This document shows positions 24,480-32,238 of a stretch of DNA of 64,000 nt, piece after piece (positions within the stretch are counted from its first letter, which is position 1; the number at the start of each line of letters is the position of its first letter). This DNA comes from Variovorax paradoxus (GTDB lineage: Bacteria > Pseudomonadota > Gammaproteobacteria > Burkholderiales > Burkholderiaceae_C). Position numbers and translations under genes: made by a program. The notes under the pieces were generated by a model, which saw only the letters and a program-made list of their open reading frames with translations, was not told where the DNA came from and made no database searches. The stretch lies in the NCBI RefSeq assembly GCF_030811855.1, contig NZ_JAUSRN010000016.1, positions 89,422-153,421 of the forward strand, read 5' to 3'.

Positions 24480-25376
24480 ATGCAGATGCAGCAGCTTCCA
24501 GTTGGCGAGGGCGTGCAAGTCGCCGTACGCCGCTACGATCCGTCGAGCGAACCGCGGGCGACCATCGTGATCGGCGGCGCCATGGGCGTGCGCCAATCGT
24601 TCTACGAATCCTTTGCGCAATGGCTCGCCGGGCAGGGTTTGCGCGTCTGGACCTTCGACTACCGCGGCAGCGGCGATTCGCGCAACGGCGCCTCGCTGCG
24701 CGGCTTCGAGGCCGACCTGTTCGACTGGGCGCGCGACTACGAGGCGGTGATCGACACCGCCAAGGCTGCGCTGCCCGGGCAGCCGCTCTATCTTCTCGGC
24801 CACAGCCTCGGTGCCCAGCTGCCGGGCTTCCTCAAGCGGCCGGAGCAGGTCGATGGTCTCGTCAGCATCGCCGCGGGAAGCGGCTATTGGCGCGAGAACG
24901 CGCCCAAGCTCAAGCGCAGCATCCTCTACTTCTGGTTCGTGCTGGTGCCGCTGGTCACGCAGCTGTGCGGCTACTTCCCGGGCCGCAAGCTCAAGAAGGT
25001 CGGCGACCTGCCGCGCGGCGTGATCCTGCAGTGGCGGCGCTGGTGCCTCCATCCGCGCTACAGCGTCGGGGCCGAAGGCGAGCGCGCGTTGCAGAGCTAC
25101 GGACGCGTGCGTTTTCCGGTGCTTGCGCTGTCGATCACGGACGACGAACTCATGACGCTCGCGGGGACCGAGAGCCTCCTGAGCTTCTATGCCGGCGCGC
25201 CGAGCGCGGTCCAGCGCATTGCGCCGGCCGACGTGCAGGCCCGGCGCATCGGCCACTTCGGCTTTTTCCGCGAGCAGTTCAGCCAGAGTCTCTGGCCGAG
25301 TTTGCTCGACAAGCTGCACCGGCTTACGGCACTTACCGCGGTGCAGCAAGCCAGCGTCCCGCACACGACTGCGTGA
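24480..25376 (+). CDS. Alpha/beta hydrolase
   Basis: A 298-residue alpha/beta hydrolase. The oxyanion strand VIGGAMGVRQSFYESFAQW is followed by the fold marker FDYRGSGDSRNG, the nucleophile elbow GHSLGAQL (Ser near 107), a likely Asp in LSITDDELM, and a late His in RIGHFGFFRE. The YheT-like serine-hydrolase group is the closest match by eye. There is no signal peptide. A GAAGGAGA ribosome binding site selects the ATG at 24480. It follows the thiolase in the same direction and precedes an acyl-CoA thioesterase-like gene, so a lipid ester or thioester substrate is plausible but not shown. Confidence 0.85.
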   Translation: MQMQQLPVGEGVQVAVRRYDPSSEPRATIVIGGAMGVRQSFYESFAQWLAGQGLRVWTFDYRGSGDSRNGASLRGFEADLFDWARDYEAVIDTAKAALPGQPLYLLGHSLGAQLPGFLKRPEQVDGLVSIAAGSGYWRENAPKLKRSILYFWFVLVPLVTQLCGYFPGRKLKKVGDLPRGVILQWRRWCLHPRYSVGAEGERALQSYGRVRFPVLALSITDDELMTLAGTESLLSFYAGAPSAVQRIAPADVQARRIGHFGFFREQFSQSLWPSLLDKLHRLTALTAVQQASVPHTTA

Positions 25377-25404
25377 CGCCATCCACCGGAGGCACACTGC
25401 AACC

Positions 25405-26235
25405 ATGAGCACGCACCCCTTCGACAAAGCCATCGCGCTTGAGCACAGCGACATCCGCGCTGGCAACTTCACCGGCGCCACGAGCACCGACTACTGGAAC
25501 ATGGTCGGGCCCTTCGGCGGCACCACCGCGGCCATTGCGCTGCAGTCGGTGCTGCGGCATCCGGACCTGCTGGGCACGCCCATTGCACTGACCGTCAATT
25601 TCGCGGCCGCGCTGGAGGCAGGCGCTTTCGACGTGCAGGCCACCGCCGTGCGCACCAACCGTTCGACCCAGCATTGGACCATCCAGATCACACAGGCCGG
25701 CGCAGACGGCGAGCCGAACATGACGACCACCGCCACCGTGGTCACGGCCGCACGGCGCGAGACCTGGAGCGCAAGCGATATGCCGATGCCGGAGGCGCCC
25801 ACTCCTGAGTCAGTCGAGCGCCTCAGCATCGGCCCCTCGGGCGTGGCCTGGCTCGACCGGTACGAGATGCGTCCGTTCAGCGGCGGCATCCCTGCAAAGT
25901 GGGACGAGAGCCTGCACCACAGCGAAACTCGGATGTGGCTGCGCGAAGCCCGAGAGCGGCCGCTCGACTTCTGCTCGCTGGCCGCAATGAGCGACGTGTT
26001 CTATCCGCGCGTCTGGCTGCGCCGCGCAACGCGTGTGCCGGCGGGCACGGTCTCGATCACCACCTACTTTCATGCCGGACCGGCGCAGCTGGCCGAGGCC
26101 GGCACGGGCTACCTGCTGGGCCGGGCGGTGGGGCAGCAGTTTTTCAACGGCTTCTTCGACCAGGCGGCGCATCTGTGGAGCGAGAAGGGCGTATTGCTCG
26201 CGACCTCCAACCAGATCGTCTACTACAAGGAATAG
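25405..26235 (+). CDS. TesB-like double-hotdog acyl-CoA thioesterase family protein
   Basis: A 276-residue protein with two hotdog halves. The first contains TDYWNMVGPFGGTTAAIALQSVL and LTVNFAAALEAGAFDVQATAVRTNRSTQHW. The second contains LAAMSDVFYPRVWLRRATRVPAGTVSITTYFHA and GYLLGRAVGQQFFNGFFDQA, followed by WSEKGVLLATSNQIVYYK. This is the TesB/thioesterase-like superfamily, which hydrolyses acyl-CoA and can release CoA during beta-oxidation. The ATG at 25405 lies 28 nt after the hydrolase stop, behind a CGGAGG. It is part of the same plus-strand run as the fad genes. Confidence 0.82.
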   Translation: MSTHPFDKAIALEHSDIRAGNFTGATSTDYWNMVGPFGGTTAAIALQSVLRHPDLLGTPIALTVNFAAALEAGAFDVQATAVRTNRSTQHWTIQITQAGADGEPNMTTTATVVTAARRETWSASDMPMPEAPTPESVERLSIGPSGVAWLDRYEMRPFSGGIPAKWDESLHHSETRMWLREARERPLDFCSLAAMSDVFYPRVWLRRATRVPAGTVSITTYFHAGPAQLAEAGTGYLLGRAVGQQFFNGFFDQAAHLWSEKGVLLATSNQIVYYKE

Positions 26236-26247
26236 CGGGAGCATCCC

Positions 26248-26988
26248 ATGCAAAAGACCGCACTCATCGTCGGAGCCGGTGACGCCACCGGCGGGGCCAT
26301 TGCACGCCGCTTCGCGCGCGAAGGGTTCGCCGCGTGCGTCACGCGCCGAAGCCTGGACAAGCTGCAGCCGCTGGTCGCGCAGATCGAGGCGGACGGTGGC
26401 CGCGCCCATGCCTTTGCCTGCGATGCGCGCAAGGAAGAAGACGTGGTCGCGCTGGTCGAGCAGATCGAATCGACCATCGGGCCGATCGAGGTGATGGTCT
26501 TCAACATCGGCGCCAACGTGCCCGAGAGCATCCTGACCGAGACGGCGCGCAAGTACTTCAAGGTGTGGGAGATGGCCTGCTTCTCGGGCTTTCTCAACGG
26601 ACGCGAAGTCGCAAAACGCATGGTGGCGCGCGAACTGCCGAAAGGCGGGCATCGCGGCACGATCATCTTCACCGGCGCCACGGCATCGCTGCGCGGCGCG
26701 GCCAACTTCGGCGCCTTCTCGGGCGCGAAGATGGCACTGCGCGCATTGGCCCAGTCGATGGCGCGGGAGCTGGGTCCACAGGGCATTCACGTGGCGCACG
26801 TAGTCGTCGATGGCGCTATCGACACCGAGTTCATTCGCTCGAATTTTCCCGAGCGTTATGCGCTGAAGGAGAGCGACGGAATCCTCAATCCCGAGCACAT
26901 CGCCGACAGTTACTGGATGCTGCATTCGCAGCCGCGCGATGCATGGACGCATGAGCTTGATCTGCGGCCTTGGTCGGAGAAGTTCTGA
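26248..26988 (+). CDS. SDR-fold protein lacking the catalytic Tyr (SDR_c10-like)
   Basis: A 246-residue Rossmann-fold protein of the classical SDR type with altered key motifs. The glycine motif is VGAGDATGGAIAR, the NNAG position reads NIGAN (86-90), and the YxxxK position reads F157-SGA-K161, so Phe replaces the catalytic Tyr while Lys remains. These changes match my recollection of the SDR_c10 subgroup, described as lacking the usual tetrad. It may bind a cofactor or acyl-CoA without normal SDR chemistry, or use other residues. It is 12 nt after the thioesterase gene, in the lipid operon. Confidence 0.85.
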   Translation: MQKTALIVGAGDATGGAIARRFAREGFAACVTRRSLDKLQPLVAQIEADGGRAHAFACDARKEEDVVALVEQIESTIGPIEVMVFNIGANVPESILTETARKYFKVWEMACFSGFLNGREVAKRMVARELPKGGHRGTIIFTGATASLRGAANFGAFSGAKMALRALAQSMARELGPQGIHVAHVVVDGAIDTEFIRSNFPERYALKESDGILNPEHIADSYWMLHSQPRDAWTHELDLRPWSEKF

Positions 26989-27021
26989 GATGACTTCTTC
27001 GATTGGGTGCACCGAGCGTTG

Positions 27022-27171
27022 TTCAGGGCGCGCTCCCGCCGACGGGGTACCTTACTCCGCGAATGTCCCCCGGCCTGCGGCCTCCTCCTTTATTTCGCTG
27101 CGCAAGGCATCCCGCCAGCGGGAGCGTTATTCAGAGCGGTTGGTGATCAGCGGTGCACCAGCAGCGCCCAG
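27022..27171 (+). repeat. Structured intergenic repeat, family 2, variant II
   Basis: About 150 nt filling most of the gap between the SDR and isomerase genes. It shares long stretches with the inverted copy at 44266-44107, including TTCAGGGCGCGCTCCCGCC, CTCCGCGAATGTCCCCCG and CTCCTCCTTTATTTCGCTGC. Outer arms CTCCCGC/GCGGGAG and a GGCC-TGC-GGCC hairpin indicate a folded element. Confidence 0.85.
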
Positions 27172-27198
27172 AACAAAAGAACCGACAAGGACACACCC

Positions 27199-27792
27199 AT
27201 GACCAAATCCGTCGACTTCTATTTCGACTTCGGCAGCCCCGCCGCCTACCTGGCCGCGACGCAGCTGCCGCACGTGTGCGCCGACACCGGCGCCCAACTG
27301 GTCTGGAAGCCCATGCTGCTCGGCGGCGTGTTCCAGGCCACCGGCAACCGTTCGCCGGCCGAGGTGGTGCCCAAGGCGCCGTACATGACCATCGACTTGC
27401 AGCGCTTTGCCAAACGCTACGGCGTGCCCTTCGTGCACAACCCGTTTTTTCCCATCAACACCCTGCTGCTGATGCGCGGCGCCACCGGCGTCCAAATGAA
27501 GGAGCCAGCGCGCTTCGGCGCTTACGTCGACGCCATCTTCCATGCAATGTGGGTCGAGCCAAAGAACATGAACGACCCCGCTACCGTCGGTGCGGTGCTT
27601 CAAAATGCGGGCTTCGACCCCACTGCGCTGCTTGCGCTGGCCGGCTCGCAGGAAGTGAAGGACCGCCTGAAAGCCATCACGCAAGAGGCCGTGGAGCGCG
27701 GCGTGTTCGGCGCGCCCACCATGTTCGTCGGCGACCAGATGTTCTGGGGCCAGGACCGGCTGGATTTCGTGCGCGAAGCCCTCGACGCTTGA
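27199..27792 (+). CDS. 2-hydroxychromene-2-carboxylate isomerase-like (DsbA/GST-kappa fold)
   Basis: A 197-residue thioredoxin-like protein of the DsbA/kappa-GST superfamily. The active-site segment FYFDFGSPAAYLA carries Ser where DsbA has Cys, as in HCCA isomerases. KPMLLGGVFQATGNRSP, RYGVPFVHNPFFPINTLLLMRG and the C-terminal GVFGAPTMFVGDQMFWGQDRL are typical. HCCA isomerase is a glutathione-dependent step of naphthalene catabolism, but no aromatic ring-cleavage genes are nearby, so the real substrate may be a lipid-related compound. The start at 27199 follows an AAGGACA site; the frame is open back into the repeat upstream. Confidence 0.85.
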   Translation: MTKSVDFYFDFGSPAAYLAATQLPHVCADTGAQLVWKPMLLGGVFQATGNRSPAEVVPKAPYMTIDLQRFAKRYGVPFVHNPFFPINTLLLMRGATGVQMKEPARFGAYVDAIFHAMWVEPKNMNDPATVGAVLQNAGFDPTALLALAGSQEVKDRLKAITQEAVERGVFGAPTMFVGDQMFWGQDRLDFVREALDA

Positions 27793-27834
27793 TACCGCGT
27801 CGCCATCACCCCGTTTTATTCAAGGACCATTTCC

Positions 27835-28599
27835 ATGACCGACATCCTCGCCCACACCGAAGCCGGTGTGATGACCCTGACCTTCAACCGCGTCGACAAG
27901 AAGAACTCGATCACCAGCAAGATGTACGGCGAACTGGCCGATGCACTGGCTGCGGCCGAGAGCGATGCGGCCGTTCGCTGCGTGCTGATCCAGGGTGACC
28001 CGACGATTTTCAGTGCCGGTAACGACATCGGCGACTTTCTCAATGCGCCGCCCGCCAGCCAGGATTCGCCGGTGTTTCGCTTCCTGCGCGGCATCGCCAC
28101 TTTTCCCAAGCCTATCGTCGCCGCAGTCTGCGGCCCGGCCGTGGGCATTGGCACCACGATGCTGTTCCATTGCGACCTGGTCTACGCGGGCGACAACGCC
28201 GCGTTCTCCATGCCCTTCGTGAACCTGGGCCTGTGCCCCGAAGCCGCTTCCAGCCTGCTGGTGCCGCAGATGCTGGGCTACCACCGCGCGGCAGAGGCGC
28301 TGCTGCTGGGCGAGCCCTTCATGGCCGAGGCCGCGCTCGAAGTGGGCCTCATCAACCGCATCGTGCCGCCAACCGAAGCCAATGCCATTGCGCAGGGTCA
28401 AGCCCGCAAGCTCGCGGCCAAGCCGCTGAGCGCGCTGGTCGAAACCAAGCGCCTGCTGAAAAAGGCCCAGATGCCCGCGGTGCTCGAGCGCATGGATGAG
28501 GAGGGCGCGAGCTTCGGCCGCATGCTGCGCGAACCCGCTGCCAAGGAGGCCTTCGGCGCCTTCATGGAGAAGCGCAAGCCGGATTTCTCCAAGATCTGA
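27835..28599 (+). CDS. Enoyl-CoA hydratase/isomerase family protein
   Basis: Crotonase-fold protein of 254 residues. NSITSKMYGELADAL is the usual N-terminal core. SAGNDIGDFLNAP gives the first oxyanion loop, AVCGPAVGIGTTMLFHCDLVYA the second, and FVNLGLCPEAASSLLVPQMLG the active-site helix region with an acidic residue. Members hydrate or isomerise enoyl-CoA. It is the last gene of the plus-strand lipid cluster, and the region behind it contains a strong hairpin before the convergent thioesterase. Chain-length preference is unknown. Confidence 0.88.
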   Translation: MTDILAHTEAGVMTLTFNRVDKKNSITSKMYGELADALAAAESDAAVRCVLIQGDPTIFSAGNDIGDFLNAPPASQDSPVFRFLRGIATFPKPIVAAVCGPAVGIGTTMLFHCDLVYAGDNAAFSMPFVNLGLCPEAASSLLVPQMLGYHRAAEALLLGEPFMAEAALEVGLINRIVPPTEANAIAQGQARKLAAKPLSALVETKRLLKKAQMPAVLERMDEEGASFGRMLREPAAKEAFGAFMEKRKPDFSKI

Positions 28600-28623
28600 A
28601 GGCGTCCCTTGACAGGCTGGCCC

Positions 28624-28659
28624 GAGAGCGCTGCTGCAAAAAAAGTAGCAGTCGCTCTC
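28624..28659. terminator. Hairpin between convergent hydratase and thioesterase genes
   Basis: GAGAGCG-CTGCT pairs with AGCAG-T-CGCTCTC around an A-rich loop, a 12-bp stem with one bulge. It lies 24 nt after the hydratase stop and 13 nt before the convergent thioesterase stop. There is no T-run, so it may be a two-way terminator or an mRNA 3' end stabiliser. Confidence 0.45.
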
Positions 28660-28672
28660 TGAGCGGGCGTGC

Positions 28673-29098
28673 TCAGGGCTCCTGTTCGATGGGGCGCGGC
28701 CGGCCGTTGTCGTCGATGGCCACGTAGGTGAAAGTGGCCTGCGTCACCTTGATGTACTCGCCCTGCGCCCGGAAGCGCTCGGCGAAGACCTCGACGGTGA
28801 CCGTGACCGAGGTGCGCCCCACGCGCACCAGCTTCGAATAAAACGAAAGAATGTCGCCCAGCCGCACCGGCTGCTTGAAGATGAATTCGTTCACCGCCAC
28901 CGTGGCCTGGCGGCCCTTGGCGTAGCGGGCCGGGATGACCGAGCCGGCCAGGTCGCACTGCGCCATGACCCAGCCGCCGAAGATGTCGCCGTTGGCGTTG
29001 CAGTCGGCCGGCATCGGAATGACCTTGAGCACCAGCTCCATGTCGGTGGGCAGGCTCTTGAGGGTGGCGGCAGCGGCGCTACTGGAAATATCGGACAT
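28673..29098 (-). CDS. YciA-like hotdog acyl-CoA thioesterase
   Basis: A 141-residue single-hotdog thioesterase. The family core ANGDIFGGWVMAQCDLAGSV carries the conserved Asn-x-x-Gly-Asp pattern and the following helix; VNEFIFKQPVRLGDILSFYS and VGRTSVTVTVEVFAE complete the sheet. YciA-type enzymes hydrolyse a broad range of acyl-CoAs and act as hexamers in the cytoplasm. I chose the ATG at 29098 (MSDISSSAAAATLKSLP); the frame opens further back but the extra residues do not fit the family. It is divergent from the ABC exporter gene with 41 nt between. Confidence 0.92.
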   Translation of the reverse strand: MSDISSSAAAATLKSLPTDMELVLKVIPMPADCNANGDIFGGWVMAQCDLAGSVIPARYAKGRQATVAVNEFIFKQPVRLGDILSFYSKLVRVGRTSVTVTVEVFAERFRAQGEYIKVTQATFTYVAIDDNGRPRPIEQEP

Positions 29099-29139
29099 GG
29101 GCACAATCTGGACAAACAAAGCAACCACGATTGTCCCCC

Positions 29140-31017
29140 ATGCGCCGAAGCGGCGAAGCCCTGCCTCCTCCCTCCCATCCCGTGGCCGGCCACGCGCCGG
29201 CGCGCAGCGACCGTTCCGACTGGGCAACGCTGCGCCGCCTTTTTCCCTATTTGTGGCATTACAAGTGGCGTGTGATCGCCGCGCTCGCCTTCATGGTGGG
29301 GGCCAAGGTGGCCAACGTGGGCGTGCCGGTGTTGCTCAAGAACCTCATCGACACGATGACGCCCAAGCCGGACATGGCGCAGGCGCTCTTGATCGTGCCT
29401 ATCGGGCTTTTGCTGGCCTACGGCCTGCTGCGGTTCTCGACCGCGCTCTTCGGCGAATTGCGCGAGCTGATCTTCGCCAAGGCCACCGAGGGCACGGCGC
29501 GGCAGATTGCACTGGAGGTGTTCGGTCACCTGCATTCGCTGAGCCTGCGCTTTCACCTGGAGCGCCAGACCGGCGGCATGACGCGCGACATCGAGCGCGG
29601 CACGCGCGGCGTGCACTCGCTCATTTCGATGTCGCTTTACAGCATCGTGCCGACCATCATCGAGCTGGCGCTGGTGCTCACCATCTTGGGCGTGAAGTTC
29701 GACTCGCTGTTCGTCTGGATCACGGGCGCGGCGCTGGTGCTGTACATCACCTTCACGGTCACGGTGACCGAGTGGCGCACGCAGTTCCGCAAGACCATGA
29801 ACGAGCTCGACTCCATGGCGCAGAGCCGCGCCGTCGATTCGCTGCTGAACTACGAAACCGTCAAGTACTTCAACAACGAGGAGTTCGAGGCCAAGCGCTA
29901 CGACGCCAGCCTGGACCGCTATCGCAAGGCCGCCATCAAGAGCCAGCGCACGCTGAGCATGCTCAACACCGGCCAGCAGCTGATCATCGCGACCAGCCTG
30001 GTGCTGATGCTTTGGCGCGCCACCTCGGGCGTTGTCGAGGGACGAATGACGCTGGGCGACCTGGTGATGGTCAACGCCTTCATGATCCAGCTCTACATTC
30101 CGCTCAATTTCTTGGGCGTGATCTACCGCGAAATCAAACAGAGCCTGACCGACCTGGACAAGATGTTCGTGCTGATGGAAAAAGAGCGCGAGGTGCGCGA
30201 TGCGCCTGGCGCGCAGCCTTTGTCTTTGCTCCCTCTCCCTCGGGGAGAGGGCGGGGGTGAGGGCAGCGGCGTCGATTCCACCGTGCGCTTCGAAGACGTG
30301 AGCTTTGCCTACGAGCCCGCGCGCCCCATCCTCAAGCACGTGAGCTTTGAGATCCCCGCAGGCAAGACGGTCGCAGTTGTCGGCCCCTCGGGCTCCGGCA
30401 AGTCCACGATGGCGCGGCTGCTCTACCGCTTCTACGACGTGCAACAGGGCCGCATCACCATCGGCGGCCAGGACATCCGCGAGGTGCAGCAGTCGAGCGT
30501 ACGGCGCGCCATCGGCATCGTGCCGCAGGACACGGTGCTGTTCAACGACACGGTCGAATACAACATTGCCTACGGCCGTCCCGGCGCGACCCGCGAAGAG
30601 GTCGAAGGCGCGGCACGCGCAGCGCGCATCCACGACTTCATCTCGGCCACGCCAAAGGGCTACGAAACCACCGTGGGCGAGCGCGGCCTCAAGCTGTCGG
30701 GCGGGGAGAAGCAACGCGTGGCGATTGCGCGCACGTTGCTCAAGAACCCGCCGATCGTGATCTTCGACGAGGCCACCTCGGCGCTCGATTCCGCCAACGA
30801 ACGCGCCATCCAGTCGGAGCTCAAGAGCGCGGCGCAGGACAAGACCACGCTGGTCATTGCGCACCGCCTCTCGACCGTGGTCGATGCGCACGAGATCCTG
30901 GTGCTCGAAGCAGGCGTGATCGTCGAGCGCGGCACGCATGCCGAGCTGCTTGCGAAGCAGGGCCGCTATGCGCAGATGTGGGCTCTGCAAAAGAGCGAAG
31001 CAACCCCGCTGATGTAG
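29140..31017 (+). CDS. Atm1/HMT1-type ABC exporter (fused permease and ATPase)
   Basis: Half-transporter of about 625 residues, active as a homodimer in the inner membrane. Six helices in residues 30-330 form the permease, with ETVKYFNNEEFEAKRYD typical of the Atm1/HMT1 branch. The ATPase has Walker A GPSGSGKST (near 413), signature LSGGEKQRVAIAR (near 519), Walker B PIVIFDEATSALD and the H-loop IAHRLSTV. Homologues export glutathione conjugates, metal-thiol complexes or sulfur compounds for cytosolic Fe-S assembly. Residues about 363-375 (LLPLPRGEGGGEG) come from a translated palindromic repeat inserted in the linker. A TTG nine nt earlier is an alternative start. Confidence 0.93.
   Translation: MRRSGEALPPPSHPVAGHAPARSDRSDWATLRRLFPYLWHYKWRVIAALAFMVGAKVANVGVPVLLKNLIDTMTPKPDMAQALLIVPIGLLLAYGLLRFSTALFGELRELIFAKATEGTARQIALEVFGHLHSLSLRFHLERQTGGMTRDIERGTRGVHSLISMSLYSIVPTIIELALVLTILGVKFDSLFVWITGAALVLYITFTVTVTEWRTQFRKTMNELDSMAQSRAVDSLLNYETVKYFNNEEFEAKRYDASLDRYRKAAIKSQRTLSMLNTGQQLIIATSLVLMLWRATSGVVEGRMTLGDLVMVNAFMIQLYIPLNFLGVIYREIKQSLTDLDKMFVLMEKEREVRDAPGAQPLSLLPLPRGEGGGEGSGVDSTVRFEDVSFAYEPARPILKHVSFEIPAGKTVAVVGPSGSGKSTMARLLYRFYDVQQGRITIGGQDIREVQQSSVRRAIGIVPQDTVLFNDTVEYNIAYGRPGATREEVEGAARAARIHDFISATPKGYETTVGERGLKLSGGEKQRVAIARTLLKNPPIVIFDEATSALDSANERAIQSELKSAAQDKTTLVIAHRLSTVVDAHEILVLEAGVIVERGTHAELLAKQGRYAQMWALQKSEATPLM
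30229..30265 (+). repeat. Family 1 palindrome translated inside the ABC exporter
   Basis: CCCTCTCCC-TC-GGGGAGAGGG followed by a G-rich tail (CGGGGGTGAGGGC) is a single copy of the palindrome-plus-tail family. It lies in frame in the linker between the permease and ATPase domains and adds a short Pro/Gly/Glu-rich stretch. Confidence 0.75.
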
Positions 31018-31058
31018 CCCCGACCATTCTTCTTTTATATCGATCTAGGAGTTCAGAC

Positions 31059-31997
31059 GTGCCGATCAAGATTCCCCTGTTGGTGCTCAACAGCCTCTCG
31101 AGCGCCCACCAGGCCCAGATTGCCGAGGTCTACGACTTGACCTATGCCTTCGACCCCGCCGCCCGCGCCGCCGCCATCGCGGAGCACGGCAAGAAATTTC
31201 GCGCGGTGCTGACCATCGGCGTGATCGGCATCACGCCCGAAGAGATCGCGGCCATGCCGGCGCTCGAGCTGATCTGCTGCATGGGCGCAGGCTACGAGGG
31301 CGTGCCGCTCGACGTGACCCGCGCGCGCGGCATCGCCACGGCCAATGGCGCGGGGACCAACGACGACTGCGTGGCCGACCACGCCTTCGGCCTCTTGATC
31401 AGCATCGTCCGCGGCTTTCGCCAGCTCGACCGGCTGTGCCGCGAAGGTGTCTGGCGCGAAGAAATTCCGCAGCCGCCGAACGTGTCGGGCAAGAAGCTCG
31501 GCATCCTCGGGCTCGGCACCATCGGCCAGAAGATCGCCAAGCGCGCGGCTGCGTTCGACATGGAAGTCGGCTATCACAACCGCAAGCCGCGCGAAGGCGC
31601 GACGCACCGCTACTTCGACGACCTGAAGTCGCTCGCCACGTGGGCCGACTTTTTGATTCTGGCCGCGCCGGGCGGTCCGGCCACACGCCACCTCGTGAAT
31701 GCCGAAGTGCTCGATGCGCTCGGGCCGCAGGGCTTTCTGGTCAACATCGGCCGCGGCAGCGTGGTCGATACCGAGGCGCTGGCTGCCGCGCTGCGCGAAA
31801 ACCGCATCGCGGGCGCGGGCCTCGACGTGTACGAGAGCGAACCCAAGCGGCCCGAGCCGCTGATCGGGCTGGACAACGTTCTGCTGACACCGCATTTGGC
31901 GGGCTGGTCGCCGGAAGCAACCCAGAAGTCGGTCGACCATTTCCTCGCGAATGCCGAAGGGCACTTTACGGGGCGCGGCGTGCTGACCCCGGTCTGA
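31059..31997 (+). CDS. D-2-hydroxyacid dehydrogenase (glyoxylate/hydroxypyruvate reductase-like)
   Basis: A 312-residue NAD(P)-dependent dehydrogenase that reduces a 2-ketoacid such as glyoxylate, hydroxypyruvate or 2-ketogluconate. The dinucleotide motif is LGILGLGTIGQKIAKRA (about 150). Active-site Arg is in VNIGRGSVVDTEAL, Glu in GLDVYESEPKRPEP and His in LLTPHLAGWSPEA. The start is a GTG at 31059, placed by a TAGGAG ribosome binding site 7 nt upstream; the in-frame Met upstream lies in the ABC gene's end. Two palindrome-pair units follow the gene. Confidence 0.92.
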   Translation: MPIKIPLLVLNSLSSAHQAQIAEVYDLTYAFDPAARAAAIAEHGKKFRAVLTIGVIGITPEEIAAMPALELICCMGAGYEGVPLDVTRARGIATANGAGTNDDCVADHAFGLLISIVRGFRQLDRLCREGVWREEIPQPPNVSGKKLGILGLGTIGQKIAKRAAAFDMEVGYHNRKPREGATHRYFDDLKSLATWADFLILAAPGGPATRHLVNAEVLDALGPQGFLVNIGRGSVVDTEALAAALRENRIAGAGLDVYESEPKRPEPLIGLDNVLLTPHLAGWSPEATQKSVDHFLANAEGHFTGRGVLTPV

Positions 31998-32004
31998 TGT
32001 TCTC

Positions 32005-32104
32005 GCTCCTTCCCCCGCTGGGGAAGGTTGGGATGGGGGCAGGCAAGGCGCCCAATGGATGCGCCGCTTGCCCCCACCCCTGCCCTCCCCCGAAAGGGGA
32101 GGGA
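32005..32104. repeat. Miniature inverted palindrome pair, unit 1 (family 1)
   Basis: Left palindrome CTTCCCCCGCTGGGGAAG with tail GGGATGGGGGC (32005-32040), a 29-nt spacer containing GGCGC/GCGCC, then inverted tail GCCCCCACCCC and palindrome CCCTCCCC-CGAAA-GGGGAGGG (32070-32104). Same inward-facing arrangement as the DUF559 element, but no gene. Confidence 0.85.
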
Positions 32105-32132
32105 GTGAAGCCGATGTCCGCGCTGTGGTCTT

Positions 32133-32233
32133 GCTCCTTCCCCCGCTGGGGGAAGGCTGGGATGGGGGCGGGCAGAGTGCTCGATGGATGCGCCGCTTGC
32201 CCCCACCCCAACCCTCCCCCGGTAGGGGAGGGA
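32133..32233. repeat. Miniature inverted palindrome pair, unit 2 (family 1)
   Basis: Second copy of the 32005-32104 unit, in the same orientation 28 nt later. The right end of the spacer, CGATGGATGCGCCGCTT, is nearly identical to unit 1, while its left part has diverged. It fills the gap up to the convergent amidase, whose stop is at 32239. Confidence 0.85.
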
Positions 32234-32238
32234 GCAAT

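Noticed and set aside
27199..27792. Naphthalene degradation pathway
   Set aside because: The isomerase-like gene is the only candidate; no dioxygenase, ring-cleavage or aldolase genes are in the window.
28891..30990. 699-residue minus-strand frame opposite the ABC exporter
   Set aside because: Antisense to a gene with every ABC motif intact; its C-terminus overlaps the thioesterase in another frame.
32005..32233. CRISPR array or rho-independent terminator array
   Set aside because: Only two units, each an inverted pair with long GC palindromes and no unique equal-length spacers. The palindromes lack T-runs.
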